DNA from: an uncultured Clostridia bacterium
GTDB taxonomy: Bacteria > Bacillota > Clostridia > Oscillospirales > Ruminococcaceae
Assembly: GCA_947589035.1 (NCBI GenBank)
Contig: CANPYZ010000005.1
Coordinates: 1 to 64,000 of the forward strand
Length of the DNA: 64,000 bases
Direction: 5' to 3'
Part shown: piece by piece, positions 44,203 to 53,363 of the stretch
Position numbering within the stretch: the first letter of the stretch is position 1
Layout of the letters: every line of letters starts with the position of its first letter
Notes under the pieces: generated by a model
Seen by the model: the letters and a program-made list of their open reading frames with translations, nothing else
What the model was told of the DNA's origin: nothing
Database searches by the model: none
Made by a program: the position numbers and the translations under genes

Positions 44203-44720
44203 ATGAACAGAAAGCAGAAAACATTTTGAATTTTGTCCGGAAATATATTCAGGAAAATCAGATTTCGCCGTCTATCAGAGAAATTTGTGACGGTTTGAAA
44301 ATCCGGTCAACTTCTACCGTGTATCGGTATTTGCACGCTTTGGAGGAAAAAGAGAAAATTCGCATGGACAGCAAGAAAAACCGTTCTATTTCGATTGTTG
44401 AGTCTGTTCATTCCGGTATACCTTTAATTGAACAGGTACAACCGGAAACGAAATTATTCGATTCGCAGAATATTCAGGAATATTATTCGTTCGAAGAAGA
44501 ATGGCAATATACCAATGCATTATTTGCAATTGCTTTGAAAAAAGCATATCCGGAAAAAGGTTTTCAGCAAGGAGATATTCTGATTGCAGAATCTGATACT
44601 ATTTCCGGAGAAATAATGATTTACCTGAATCCGGAAGGCTATCCGGAAATTACTTCTGAACATCTTCCAGAAAATTGCCGGACGGCAGGAACAGTTATTG
44701 CCATGATTAGAAAATTTTAA
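44199..44720 (+). CDS. LexA-like protein with a degenerate peptidase domain
   Basis: 173 aa. The N-terminal ~65 residues are a LexA winged helix (ISPSIREICDGLKIRSTSTV, followed by YRYLHALEEK). The C-terminal part follows the LexA outline: SGIPLIEQVQPETKLFDSQN matches the position of LPLLGRVAAG..., but the cleavage Ala-Gly is Pro-Glu. The Ser of GDSM and the catalytic Lys are also absent (NALFAIALKKAYP, then FQQGDILIAESD). It should bind DNA but not cleave itself in response to RecA. ATGA overlap with murC. Likely a paralogue of a true LexA encoded elsewhere. Confidence 0.8.
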   Translation: MNEQKAENILNFVRKYIQENQISPSIREICDGLKIRSTSTVYRYLHALEEKEKIRMDSKKNRSISIVESVHSGIPLIEQVQPETKLFDSQNIQEYYSFEEEWQYTNALFAIALKKAYPEKGFQQGDILIAESDTISGEIMIYLNPEGYPEITSEHLPENCRTAGTVIAMIRKF

Positions 44721-44737
44721 ACAAAGGGGGATGCCTC

Positions 44738-45112
44738 ATGTCAAAAGTAAAATTAAACATTTGCGGAAGGGAATATAACATACAGACAGCCGAAGAAACA
44801 AATTATGTTTACAGGCTTTCAAAAAAACTCGAAAGTAAAATTATGGATTTAGTGAACCAGTTAAAAGTTTCACAGTATGAAGCCGCTGTCATGACTGCAC
44901 TTTCAACAATGGACGATTTGAATAAAACGCAAGAACAAGTGGAAGAACTGTTAAGCCAAATGAAAAATTCCGCTGATGAAATAGGGAGAATCCGTTTAGA
45001 ACGTGACACGGCATTAAAAGAAATTGATGCCCTGCAATCGAAAATTAACCGTCTTGAAGCGGTTCTCAAGCAGAAACGCCTGAATAATCAAAATCAAAAT
45101 GGGAACTCCTGA
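44738..45112 (+). CDS. zapA: cell division protein ZapA
   Basis: 124 aa. The N-terminal KVKLNICGREYNIQTAEETN is the ZapA globular part and the rest is a long coiled coil (~55-120) that bundles FtsZ filaments. AAAGGGGG lies upstream. It overlaps the U32 gene by 14 bases. Confidence 0.93.
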   Translation: MSKVKLNICGREYNIQTAEETNYVYRLSKKLESKIMDLVNQLKVSQYEAAVMTALSTMDDLNKTQEQVEELLSQMKNSADEIGRIRLERDTALKEIDALQSKINRLEAVLKQKRLNNQNQNGNS

Positions 45113-47135
45113 AATTTTAGCACCAGCCGGAAATCAAGAAGCCCTACTTGCGGCGATACGTTGCGGAGCGAATGCGGTTTATGTTGGAGCGAAAGCTTAT
45201 TCTGCACGGAGCAGTGCGGAAAATTTTGATTCAGAAGGGCTTAGGGAAGCAGTAGCTTTATGTCATTTATCACGAGTGAAATTACATCTTGCCGTGAATA
45301 CGCTGTTAATGGACAAAGAAATGAATGATTTCCGGAAATTTATAGAAGACGTTGCGAAAATGGGTGTAGATGCTTGCATTGTGCAGGACATAGGCGTATT
45401 ATGGTTAATTCATGAAACAATTCCGGAAATGCCTTTACACGCCTCAACGCAAATGAGTATACATACTGTTGAAGGCGCAATGCAAGCGAAAGAATTAGGT
45501 TGCAGCAGAATTGTTGCAGCCCGTGAATTAAATCGTGAAGAACTCAGAAAATTATGCAATTTGCCGATAGAAACGGAAGTGTTCGTGCATGGGGCGTTGT
45601 GTATGTCTGTTTCGGGGCAGTGTAGTTTTTCTTCTGTTGTCGGGAGAAGAAGTGCGAACCGGGGACAATGTGCGCAGGCGTGCCGTTTACCTTGGAAAAC
45701 GCCAGCCGGAAAAAATTCAGCGGCTTTATCCTTAAAAGATGTAAGCCTTGTGGAACATGTGCAGGAACTGAAAGAAATGGGCGTAGATTCGTTCAAAATT
45801 GAAGGAAGAATGAAACGTCCGGAATATGTTGCAGCGGCGGTAACGGCTTTAAAACTGGCATTGCAGGGGGAAAAGCCGGATATGGAAATGTTACAGGCAG
45901 TATTTTCCCGAAATGGCTTTACTGACGGATATTTCACCGGAAAGAAGAAAAATATGTTCGGTTATCGCCGAAAAGAAGACGTTCTCGCCGGACAAAAATT
46001 ATTTCCGGAAATTCAGAAAAGCTATCAGAAAGAAAAAGCTATCGCAGGAGTGAATTTTTCTCTGAAACTTAACGCAGGAAAACCGGCTGAAATGACGATT
46101 TCCGACACGGAAGAAAATACAGCTGTTGTTTATGGGGCAATTCCGGAAAAGGCGGAGAAAACGCCGTTAGAAGTCTCTATGCTGAAAAGAAGTATGCAGA
46201 AATTAGGCGGAAGTATTTATTTTTGTCAGAACGTGGAACTTGAAAATACAGACGAGTTAATTTTAACTTCTGCACAGTGCAACGCATTAAGACGGGAAGC
46301 CGTGGAAAAATTAAACGCTGAACGCATTCGGAAATATACACCGGAATATGTCATTAAAGAAATATTTCCGGAAATTCCGGTTAAGAAAAATTTACATTCT
46401 GTTTACCAGAACAGGCTGCATATTCAGAATATTGCTCAATTAAAGGGCATTTCTGAAGAAATAATTTGTCTTTCAGTAAATTTAGCGGAAAACTGCCCGC
46501 CGGAAAAGTCGTTTTATGTCGAAGCACCGAGAATGATTCATCATGAAGAAGAATATATTCAGAAATTAGAAAAATTATTCACAAAAGGCTGGAAACATTT
46601 ACTTTGTCACAATCCGGCAGATGTGCGCATTGGAAAAAGAATCGGGTATATTCTTCATGGGGGATTTGGGCTGAATTGTACGAATTTTATTTCAGCGGAA
46701 ACTTGGCTGAAAGAAGGTTTACAAGATGTGACATTATCCTATGAATTATCTTCCGGAATCATAAAAAGAATGTCAGAAATCATTCCTTGCGGGGCGTTCG
46801 TATATGGGAAATTGCCAATGATGCTTTTCCGGATTTGTCCAATTAAAGCACAGGACGGCTGCCGGAAAAAGAATTGTTTCTTAACAGACCGAACAGGAAG
46901 AAAATTTCCGTTATCTTGTCATCAAGAAGAAGATTACTGGGAAATGCTGAATGCAGAAATTCTTTGGATTTCGGATAAATTAGCTGATTTTTCGGAACTT
47001 TCCTACAGGGATTTTTATTTCACGGAGGAAACGCCGGAACAAATGAAAAAAATTTTATTTGCTTATGCAACAAATTCAGCGCATGTTCCGGAAAAAAGAA
47101 CAAAAGGCTTATATGACAAAGGTGGGTTAAACTAA
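45099..47135 (+). CDS. U32-family protein, long form
   Basis: 678 aa. The N-terminal U32 domain begins EILAPAGNQEALLAAIRCGA. The signature EVFVHGALCMSVSGQCSFSS and RGQCAQACRLPW give the metal-cluster cysteines. Residues ~310-480 resemble the collagenase-like DUF3656 part of long U32 proteins, and the last ~200 residues contain more cysteines (LFRICPIKAQDGCRKKNC). Probable role in tRNA uridine hydroxylation, like the shorter paralogue at 23119. No SD is visible at 45099, so it depends on zapA translation. Confidence 0.9.
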   Translation: MGTPEILAPAGNQEALLAAIRCGANAVYVGAKAYSARSSAENFDSEGLREAVALCHLSRVKLHLAVNTLLMDKEMNDFRKFIEDVAKMGVDACIVQDIGVLWLIHETIPEMPLHASTQMSIHTVEGAMQAKELGCSRIVAARELNREELRKLCNLPIETEVFVHGALCMSVSGQCSFSSVVGRRSANRGQCAQACRLPWKTPAGKNSAALSLKDVSLVEHVQELKEMGVDSFKIEGRMKRPEYVAAAVTALKLALQGEKPDMEMLQAVFSRNGFTDGYFTGKKKNMFGYRRKEDVLAGQKLFPEIQKSYQKEKAIAGVNFSLKLNAGKPAEMTISDTEENTAVVYGAIPEKAEKTPLEVSMLKRSMQKLGGSIYFCQNVELENTDELILTSAQCNALRREAVEKLNAERIRKYTPEYVIKEIFPEIPVKKNLHSVYQNRLHIQNIAQLKGISEEIICLSVNLAENCPPEKSFYVEAPRMIHHEEEYIQKLEKLFTKGWKHLLCHNPADVRIGKRIGYILHGGFGLNCTNFISAETWLKEGLQDVTLSYELSSGIIKRMSEIIPCGAFVYGKLPMMLFRICPIKAQDGCRKKNCFLTDRTGRKFPLSCHQEEDYWEMLNAEILWISDKLADFSELSYRDFYFTEETPEQMKKILFAYATNSAHVPEKRTKGLYDKGGLN

Positions 47136-47572
47136 TGCAGTTATTATTTAAAAAATTAAATGAACATGCAATTTTGCCGACAAGGGCGACAGCATACAGC
47201 GCAGGCGTGGATTTATATGCATGTCTGGAAAATGCAGTGACAGTTTCTCCAGGGGAAACGGTCATGATTCCCTTAGGAATAGCCTGCCAGCCTTCAGAAT
47301 TGGAAACAGTAATTTTAATATTTCCCCGTTCGGGGTTGGCTTCAACATGTGGAATTACTTTAGCGAATGCCGTTGGCGTGGTAGATAGTGACTATCGGGG
47401 AGAATGGAAAATTCCCGTACATAACCAAAGTCAGAAAACGTTCACAATTGAACACGGAATGCGCCTCGCACAGGCGGTAGTCATGCCTGTTATTTTTCCG
47501 GAAATTTTAGAGACGGAAATTCTTGACGAAACAGAAAGAGGAACTTCCGGATTCGGTTCAACTGGAATTTAA
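47135..47572 (+). CDS. dut: dUTP diphosphatase
   Basis: 145 aa. The trimeric dUTPase hydrolyses dUTP to dUMP and PPi. All five motifs are seen: AYSAGVDLYA, PRSGLA, GVVDSDYRGEW (catalytic Asp), RLAQAVVMP and RGTSGFGSTG. TAATG overlap with the U32 gene; AAGGTGGG serves as SD. It supplies dUMP for ThyX and keeps uracil out of DNA. Confidence 0.97.
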   Translation: MQLLFKKLNEHAILPTRATAYSAGVDLYACLENAVTVSPGETVMIPLGIACQPSELETVILIFPRSGLASTCGITLANAVGVVDSDYRGEWKIPVHNQSQKTFTIEHGMRLAQAVVMPVIFPEILETEILDETERGTSGFGSTGI

Positions 47573-47594
47573 ATCATTAAGGAGGTGAACAGAA

Positions 47595-47855
47595 ATGAAA
47601 CAAGGGCTTTTAATGTTTGCAATATTATTGGCAGCTGTAGTTGTTGGCAACTTATTAGGAGATTTTGCTTCAGGTGTTTCCAGTATTGCCTGGTTAGGGA
47701 AAACATTTGATATAGGCTTTTCGACATTTGATTTAAATTTGAAAATTTTCGTGATTACGTTAGGATTTCACATTCATGTGTGTGTATCAGAAATTTTAAT
47801 GATTATCATCGGGCTGATTTGCTATCCCAAAATGGCAAAATTACTATTTGGTTAA
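47595..47855 (+). CDS. DUF4321 small membrane protein
   Basis: 86 aa with two membrane helices (~5-25 and ~60-80) and an amphipathic middle (TFDIGFSTFDLNLKIFVITL). The layout and position, directly upstream of mreB, match DUF4321. Function unknown; genomic neighbourhood suggests a link to rod-complex genes. A perfect SD, AAGGAGGTGA, precedes it. Confidence 0.8.
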   Translation: MKQGLLMFAILLAAVVVGNLLGDFASGVSSIAWLGKTFDIGFSTFDLNLKIFVITLGFHIHVCVSEILMIIIGLICYPKMAKLLFG

Positions 47856-47870
47856 ATTCTGTAAAAAGGC

Positions 47871-47899
47871 TTGTTTTCTGATAAAAGACGTGTTATAAT
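47871..47899 (+). promoter_or_regulatory. promoter of the mreB operon
   Basis: TTGTTT, a 17-base spacer, TATAAT. Confidence 0.65.
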
Positions 47900-47940
47900 A
47901 AATAGAGAGATAGAGTTTCAGAACAAAAGGAGAAGAAAAC

Positions 47941-48963
47941 ATGTTTACGAAAGATATTGGAATTGATTTAGGAACAGCCAACACATTGGTTTACATGCGG
48001 GGAAAAGGAATTGTTTTGCGTGAACCGTCTGTTGTGGCGGTGAACACCCGCACAGAAAGAGCCAGATGTGTGGGGAAAGATGCTAAACAGGTAATTGGCA
48101 GAACACCAGGTTCAATTGTTGCCGTTCGTCCGTTAAAAGAGGGCGTAATTGCGGATTTTGATTTGACTGTCACAATGTTGCAGGAATTTATCCGTAAAGC
48201 GTTGAAAGGGTATATTTTCACTAAAGCAAGGGTAACAATTTGCATTCCGTCAGGCGTGACCCCAGTAGAACGGAATGCCGTTCGGGAAGTAACGGAAAGT
48301 GCCGGAGTACATCAGGTATTTATTATTGAAGAACCAATGGCGGCGGCTATCGGGGCAGGGTTACCGACAACAGAACCAACAGGAAGCATGATTGTAGACA
48401 TTGGCGGAGGAACGAGCGAAGTAGCAGTAATTTCCATGGGAGGAATTGTTTCTTCCCGTTCAGTGAAATGTGCCGGAGATGCTTTCGATGCCGCAATTAT
48501 GAATTACGTGAAAAAGAAATATAATTTACTGATTGGTGAACGGACGGCGGAAAATGTTAAATTAACGATTGGTTCGGCTTTTCCCGGTGAAAATGAAGAT
48601 ACAATGGAAATTAAAGGCAGAAATTTACTGAATGGACTTCCGGAAAATGTCACTGTTTCTTCAGCGGAAATACGTGATGCAATGGTTGAACCGCTTTCCC
48701 GTGTGATTGATGCCATTAAGACAACATTAGAAGAAACGCCGCCGGAACTTTCAGCGGATATTATTGACCAAGGAATTACGCTTGCAGGCGGGGGGGCATT
48801 ATTGAGAGGATTAGACAAACTAATTAACCGTGAAACGGGCATACCTGTATATATTGCGGAATATCCTTTAGACTGCGTTGCAGAAGGTGCAGGGAAAGTT
48901 ATGGAAAATATGGACAAGTATCGGGATACACTTGTAGAATATCTGAAATATTACGAGAAATAA
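47941..48963 (+). CDS. mreB: rod shape-determining protein MreB
   Basis: 340 aa. The actin homologue that organises lateral wall synthesis. Seen: the phosphate-1 loop IDLGTANTLVYMRGKG, IPSGVTPVERNAV, the phosphate-2 loop DIGGGTSEVAVIS and the adenosine-site region TLAGGGALLRGLDK. SD AAAAGGAG. First gene of mreB-mreC-mreD-PBP2. Confidence 0.98.
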   Translation: MFTKDIGIDLGTANTLVYMRGKGIVLREPSVVAVNTRTERARCVGKDAKQVIGRTPGSIVAVRPLKEGVIADFDLTVTMLQEFIRKALKGYIFTKARVTICIPSGVTPVERNAVREVTESAGVHQVFIIEEPMAAAIGAGLPTTEPTGSMIVDIGGGTSEVAVISMGGIVSSRSVKCAGDAFDAAIMNYVKKKYNLLIGERTAENVKLTIGSAFPGENEDTMEIKGRNLLNGLPENVTVSSAEIRDAMVEPLSRVIDAIKTTLEETPPELSADIIDQGITLAGGGALLRGLDKLINRETGIPVYIAEYPLDCVAEGAGKVMENMDKYRDTLVEYLKYYEK

Positions 48964-48987
48964 CAGAAAACAGAAAAGAGTGAAATT

Positions 48988-49851
48988 ATGCTAAATTTTC
49001 TGAGAAGCAGGAAATGTAAAGCGGTTTTGTGGGTACTTGCCTTATTGACAGGATTAATGTTGTATGCAGTTTTTATGGAGGGGTACACAATCAGCGTCAT
49101 AGGAATAATGAAAACAATTTCTGCGCCGTTTCAGAGGGCTTCCAATGCGATTTCACAACATGTAGAATATGCGTTAGACATTTACCGTAATGCGGAAAAT
49201 TACGATGAAGAAAACCGTGCATTACGTGAAGAAATCAATGCTTTACATAGGGAACTGGCAGATTATGAAGCCGCTAAAGAAGAATTAGAACGTTTGCAGG
49301 CGTTTATTGGCATAAAAGAAAAGCATGAAGACTATTCCATGACGGCTCCGTTTGATGTAACGGGATATATCACGAATGACCCGTTTTACGGGTTTACGAT
49401 TGACGGCGGTTCAGAAGACAATATTAGTTTATATGACCCGGTTGTGAGTGATAAAGGATTAGTTGGCGTAATTACGGAATTAGGCACGCACACGGCAACC
49501 GTAACAACAATTCTTTCGCCGGAATTATCTGTTTCCGCAGGAACACGTTCTTCGAAAGAAAGAGGCGTACTGACGGGGAGTGTTTCCCTTGCAATGGACG
49601 GTATGTGCAAATTGCAATATTTAGACAAAAACACCAGCTTAAAAAAAGACAAAGTCATTTTGACTACAGGGGAAAACGGAATGTTTCCGGCGGGGTATGT
49701 CATTGGCTATGTGAAAGAAGTGGGAATGGATGATACCGGATTAACAGCATATGCAGCAATTGAACCGGCATCAGATATGAAAAAATTAGGCATGGTTGTT
49801 GTGATTACAGATTTCAGCGGAAAGGCGGAACAAAATGAAACAGAACCGTAA
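48988..49851 (+). CDS. mreC: rod shape-determining protein MreC
   Basis: 287 aa. A short cytosolic tail, one membrane helix (~10-28), a coiled coil (~65-110) and the beta-barrel MreC core, with GVITELGTHTATVTTIL and AAIEPASDMKKLGMVVVI. It links MreB to PBP2 outside the membrane. It overlaps mreD by 17 bases. Confidence 0.95.
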   Translation: MLNFLRSRKCKAVLWVLALLTGLMLYAVFMEGYTISVIGIMKTISAPFQRASNAISQHVEYALDIYRNAENYDEENRALREEINALHRELADYEAAKEELERLQAFIGIKEKHEDYSMTAPFDVTGYITNDPFYGFTIDGGSEDNISLYDPVVSDKGLVGVITELGTHTATVTTILSPELSVSAGTRSSKERGVLTGSVSLAMDGMCKLQYLDKNTSLKKDKVILTTGENGMFPAGYVIGYVKEVGMDDTGLTAYAAIEPASDMKKLGMVVVITDFSGKAEQNETEP

Positions 49852-50401
49852 AATTCAAAAACCGCCGTCTGTTGCATTACAAGTTGTGCAGTGGGTGTTA
49901 TTTTTCGTGTTAATCGCAATCTGTTATTTTATAGAAACGTCCGGAAGTGAAAGAAAACCCTTGCTTTTAATTCCTGTTGCATTATGCATCGCCTCGCATA
50001 CAGAAGAAATTTCCGCTATGTTGACGGGAATGTTCTGCGGTTTGCTGTTAGATTCGGCGTGCGGGAAATTGCCCGGATTTAATGCAATGATTTTAGTCAT
50101 TTCCTGTGTGTTAGTTTCATTGCTGTATCGGTATTTTTTACGGCAGAAATTAATGAATATGCTGATTTTAACGGCAGGCTGTACATTTTTGGAGGGGTAT
50201 TTGAATTATTTGTTATATTATGCGTTATGGGATTATGAAGAAGTAGAACTCATCTGGGAGAAAATTTTATTTCCGAGTTGTCTCATGACAATCATTTCGA
50301 CAGTAATATTTTATTTCCTGGTGAAAAAAATTGCGGAAACATGCGGAAGTCACCGAGTGAATCAGTTAGAAAAAACAATGTTGGATTTATGGCAGGATTA
50401 A
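49835..50401 (+). CDS. mreD: rod shape-determining protein MreD
   Basis: 188 aa with about five membrane helices; the family segment GMFCGLLLDSACGKLPGFNA is visible near residue 70. It completes the MreBCD complex. The start lies inside the end of mreC. Confidence 0.9.
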   Translation: MKQNRKIQKPPSVALQVVQWVLFFVLIAICYFIETSGSERKPLLLIPVALCIASHTEEISAMLTGMFCGLLLDSACGKLPGFNAMILVISCVLVSLLYRYFLRQKLMNMLILTAGCTFLEGYLNYLLYYALWDYEEVELIWEKILFPSCLMTIISTVIFYFLVKKIAETCGSHRVNQLEKTMLDLWQD

Positions 50402-50412
50402 GGGGTTAATTT

Positions 50413-52458
50413 ATGAGGAAAACAGTTTCAGAATATGTGAAAATGATTTTCACAGTCATATTAGTGTTGGCGTGTACTTGTTTCGGGGCATTGAAACTAA
50501 TGAAAATACAGGTTGTTGAGTCACAGAATTATGAAAAGGAAACTTCCGCACAGACAAGCTACACGCAAAGTATAGCCCCCACAAGAGGGGAAATTGTTGA
50601 TTCTGAAGGGAAAGTTCTTGTTGGTAATCGGGTAACTTATGCAGTGATGATTGATAAAGCATTATTTCCGGCAGAAGATGAAGAAGCGAATGCAGTATTA
50701 TTGGAGTTAATTCAGATTCTTTCAGAAGAGAAAGTGCAATGGGCAGATACTTTGCCTATTTCCATGAATGCGCCGTATCGTTTTCGAATGGACACAACAG
50801 AAGAAGAATTAGATTACATGAAAAATATTATTGGCGTGAATCATTATGCAACAGCGGATAATTGCATGGAAATTCTTTGTGAAACGTATCACATTGATGA
50901 ACGATATACGCCACGGCAAAAGCGAATGATTGCCGGCTTGCGTTATGCTATGGCGCAGGCAGATTTTTCCGTTTCCCGACAATTTGAAGTAGCGGAAGAA
51001 TTAAGCATGTCCACAGTAACGGAATTATCACAGCTTTCCATGCAGCTGAAAGGCATTGTTATTAACCAGATACCGGAAAGAAGAATTGAATCCGGAAATG
51101 TTATTCCGCATGAAATCGGCATGACTGGACCAATTTATGCAGAAAATGCGGAAGAATATCTCGAACAGGGTTATTCTTTAGATGCAATTGTAGGAATCAG
51201 CGGAATTGAAAAGGCAATGGAACCGGAACTGAAAGGGGAAGCCGGAGTAAGAACAATTACTTTTGAGGCGGGGGAAGTGATTTCAGATGAAATTACTACA
51301 CCAGTTGTTTCTGGAAATACGGTAAAATTAACCGTCAACAGCAAATTTCAGAAAGGCTTGCAGAAAATTCTGGAAAATTTCATTGATACGCATGAAGGCT
51401 ACAAAGACGAAAACGGCGAAGAAATGAACAGCGGCGCATTAGTTGTATTAGATGCGGAAACAGGTGCAGTGCTTGGGGAAGCGACAGCCCCGACATATAA
51501 TTTAAAAAATTATTCTGAACATTATGATGAATTACTGAATGAAACGGGAAACCCGTTATATAATCGGGCAACATTAGGGCTATACCGTCCAGGTTCGACA
51601 TTTAAAACAATTACAGCGACAGCAGGATTAAATGAAGGCATTGTGGACGGGAGTACAACTTTTTTCTGCGGAAGAAAATATCAATATTACGATGTGACAT
51701 TCAGCTGTACAGGGTATCATAGTAATATTTCAGTAGCGAGGGCGTTAATGGTTTCCTGCAATTCTTATTTTTATGAATTATCCCGTTTGCTGAATATTGA
51801 TAAAATTGCAGAATATGCGGAATATTACGGCATAGGGCAGAACACTGGAATTGAAACAGGCGATTCCGCCGGATACATGGCAACGCCGGAAAAATATGAA
51901 TCTTTAGGAATAGACTGGACAGTCGGGCAAGTTTTACAAGCCGGAATTGGTAACGGTGAAACAATGGTCACGCCGTTACAGCTTGCTTGCGTGGCGAATA
52001 CGATTGCTAATGAGGGGGTACGCTATGAACCCTATTTAGTAGAAAGCGTCTGGGATTACAGTCAGAAAAAATGCCTGAAAACGACAAAACCAACAGTTGC
52101 TTCACGCATTGCAATAAATTCTGATGAAGTTTATCAGGACATTGAAAAAGGTATGATTATGGCATCAGGGAATAGTTTTCCGTCAAAATATTCTTTAACG
52201 AATCTCGGCTATGATGTTGCCATTAAAACAGGTACACCGCAGTCGAATAATCACTATCAGGATTCAGTATTCATTGGATATGCGCCGGCAGATAATCCGA
52301 AAATTGCTTTTTCAGGTATTGTGGAAGGCGGAGAATTTTCAAAATATATGATTCGTTCAATTTTAGAACTTTATGATGAAATTTACGGCATGACCGAAAA
52401 AGAAACTGACGAACAGGAAACGGAAACAAAACCGAAAAAAATTCGTGAAGATTCCTAA
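50413..52458 (+). CDS. penicillin-binding protein 2 (class B transpeptidase)
   Basis: 681 aa. One N-terminal membrane helix (~12-32), the pedestal domain (TRGEIVDSEGKVLVGNRVTY) and the transpeptidase domain. Catalytic motifs: RPGSTFKTI (SxxK), SCNSYFYE (SxN) and KTGTPQ (KTG). It makes cross-links during elongation with MreBCD and RodA; no rodA gene is adjacent. SD AAGGGG. The C-terminal tail is charged (KETDEQETETKPKK). Confidence 0.95.
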   Translation: MRKTVSEYVKMIFTVILVLACTCFGALKLMKIQVVESQNYEKETSAQTSYTQSIAPTRGEIVDSEGKVLVGNRVTYAVMIDKALFPAEDEEANAVLLELIQILSEEKVQWADTLPISMNAPYRFRMDTTEEELDYMKNIIGVNHYATADNCMEILCETYHIDERYTPRQKRMIAGLRYAMAQADFSVSRQFEVAEELSMSTVTELSQLSMQLKGIVINQIPERRIESGNVIPHEIGMTGPIYAENAEEYLEQGYSLDAIVGISGIEKAMEPELKGEAGVRTITFEAGEVISDEITTPVVSGNTVKLTVNSKFQKGLQKILENFIDTHEGYKDENGEEMNSGALVVLDAETGAVLGEATAPTYNLKNYSEHYDELLNETGNPLYNRATLGLYRPGSTFKTITATAGLNEGIVDGSTTFFCGRKYQYYDVTFSCTGYHSNISVARALMVSCNSYFYELSRLLNIDKIAEYAEYYGIGQNTGIETGDSAGYMATPEKYESLGIDWTVGQVLQAGIGNGETMVTPLQLACVANTIANEGVRYEPYLVESVWDYSQKKCLKTTKPTVASRIAINSDEVYQDIEKGMIMASGNSFPSKYSLTNLGYDVAIKTGTPQSNNHYQDSVFIGYAPADNPKIAFSGIVEGGEFSKYMIRSILELYDEIYGMTEKETDEQETETKPKKIREDS

Positions 52459-52517
52459 TTTTTATACGTTGAAATTTAACAGTTTTTACAAAATTTTGAG
52501 AAAAAAGCTAAATCAAT

Positions 52518-52545
52518 TTGACAAAATTAAGATTTGTGGTATAAT
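52518..52545 (+). promoter_or_regulatory. promoter of minD
   Basis: TTGACA, a 16-base spacer, TATAAT, with extended TGG. Confidence 0.75.
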
Positions 52546-52595
52546 TAGAATAGGTATCGAAATGCGAAAAGCATTTTTAGAAAGGAGCTATATGC

Positions 52596-53339
52596 ATGTC
52601 AGGAGATCCGAAACTGATTGCCATTACTTCAGGGAAAGGCGGAACAGGAAAATCTTCTATCAGCTATGGAATAGGCTACACGTTAGCCAAGCAGGGGAAT
52701 AATACATTGATTATTGAACTTGACTTTGGTTTGCGGTGCTTAGATATTATGTTCGGCATGGAAGGCGAAGTGAAGCATGATTTAGGCAACGTGCTGAAAA
52801 ATCATATGCAGGTGCTTGATGCCGTTACCCGTGTGCCGGGCGTAAGCAATTTAGAAATTCTCTGTGCGCCGAAAGACCCGTTCATGACTGTAACAGCAGA
52901 ACAAGTTGTGAATATTTGTCGGGCTGTGCGGAAATACTATGATTTTATCATTATTGACACTGGCGCAGGAATTAGTTCACATGTATTTGACATTGTGGAG
53001 CAGGCGAATTTAATTTTAGTTGTGACCACGCCTGACCCGATTTGCATTCGGGACGCAACGATGATGTCAGATGAATTTTATCAAAGAGGAAATAAACGTC
53101 AGCGGCTGATTATTAACAAAGTCAGTCCGGAGCTGATGAAAAGTAAGATTATTAATAATCTTGATGAAATTATTGATACTGTGGGAATTCAATTATTAGG
53201 GGTCATTCCGGATGATGTGATGTTAAAAGAATCCACAGGAAAAGGCGTGAAATTACCTGTAGATGCGCCGAGTTTGGAAGCATTTGATGCCATTTCCAAA
53301 CGTTTAACAGGTCAGCAAGTTCCACTTGTGATTAAATAA
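52596..53339 (+). CDS. minD: MinD-like ATPase lacking the membrane-targeting helix
   Basis: 247 aa. The deviant Walker A GKGGTGKSS, IIELDFGLRCLDIMFG, IIIDTGAGISSHVFD and LLGVIPDDVMLKESTGKG mark it as MinD rather than ParA. MinD proteins end with an amphipathic helix of about 10-15 residues that binds membrane; here the protein stops at KRLTGQQVPLVIK, where Bacillus MinD continues with that helix. The stop is followed directly by the SD of the next gene, so this is not an obvious frameshift. AAAGGAG lies 8 bases upstream of the ATG. No minC or minE is adjacent. Confidence 0.88.
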   Translation: MSGDPKLIAITSGKGGTGKSSISYGIGYTLAKQGNNTLIIELDFGLRCLDIMFGMEGEVKHDLGNVLKNHMQVLDAVTRVPGVSNLEILCAPKDPFMTVTAEQVVNICRAVRKYYDFIIIDTGAGISSHVFDIVEQANLILVVTTPDPICIRDATMMSDEFYQRGNKRQRLIINKVSPELMKSKIINNLDEIIDTVGIQLLGVIPDDVMLKESTGKGVKLPVDAPSLEAFDAISKRLTGQQVPLVIK

Positions 53340-53363
53340 ATTTTTAGAAAGGACTGAATGTCA

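Noticed and set aside
52445..52702. Open frame overlapping the start of minD
   Set aside because: It spans the minD promoter and SD and runs out of frame through the well-supported minD start.
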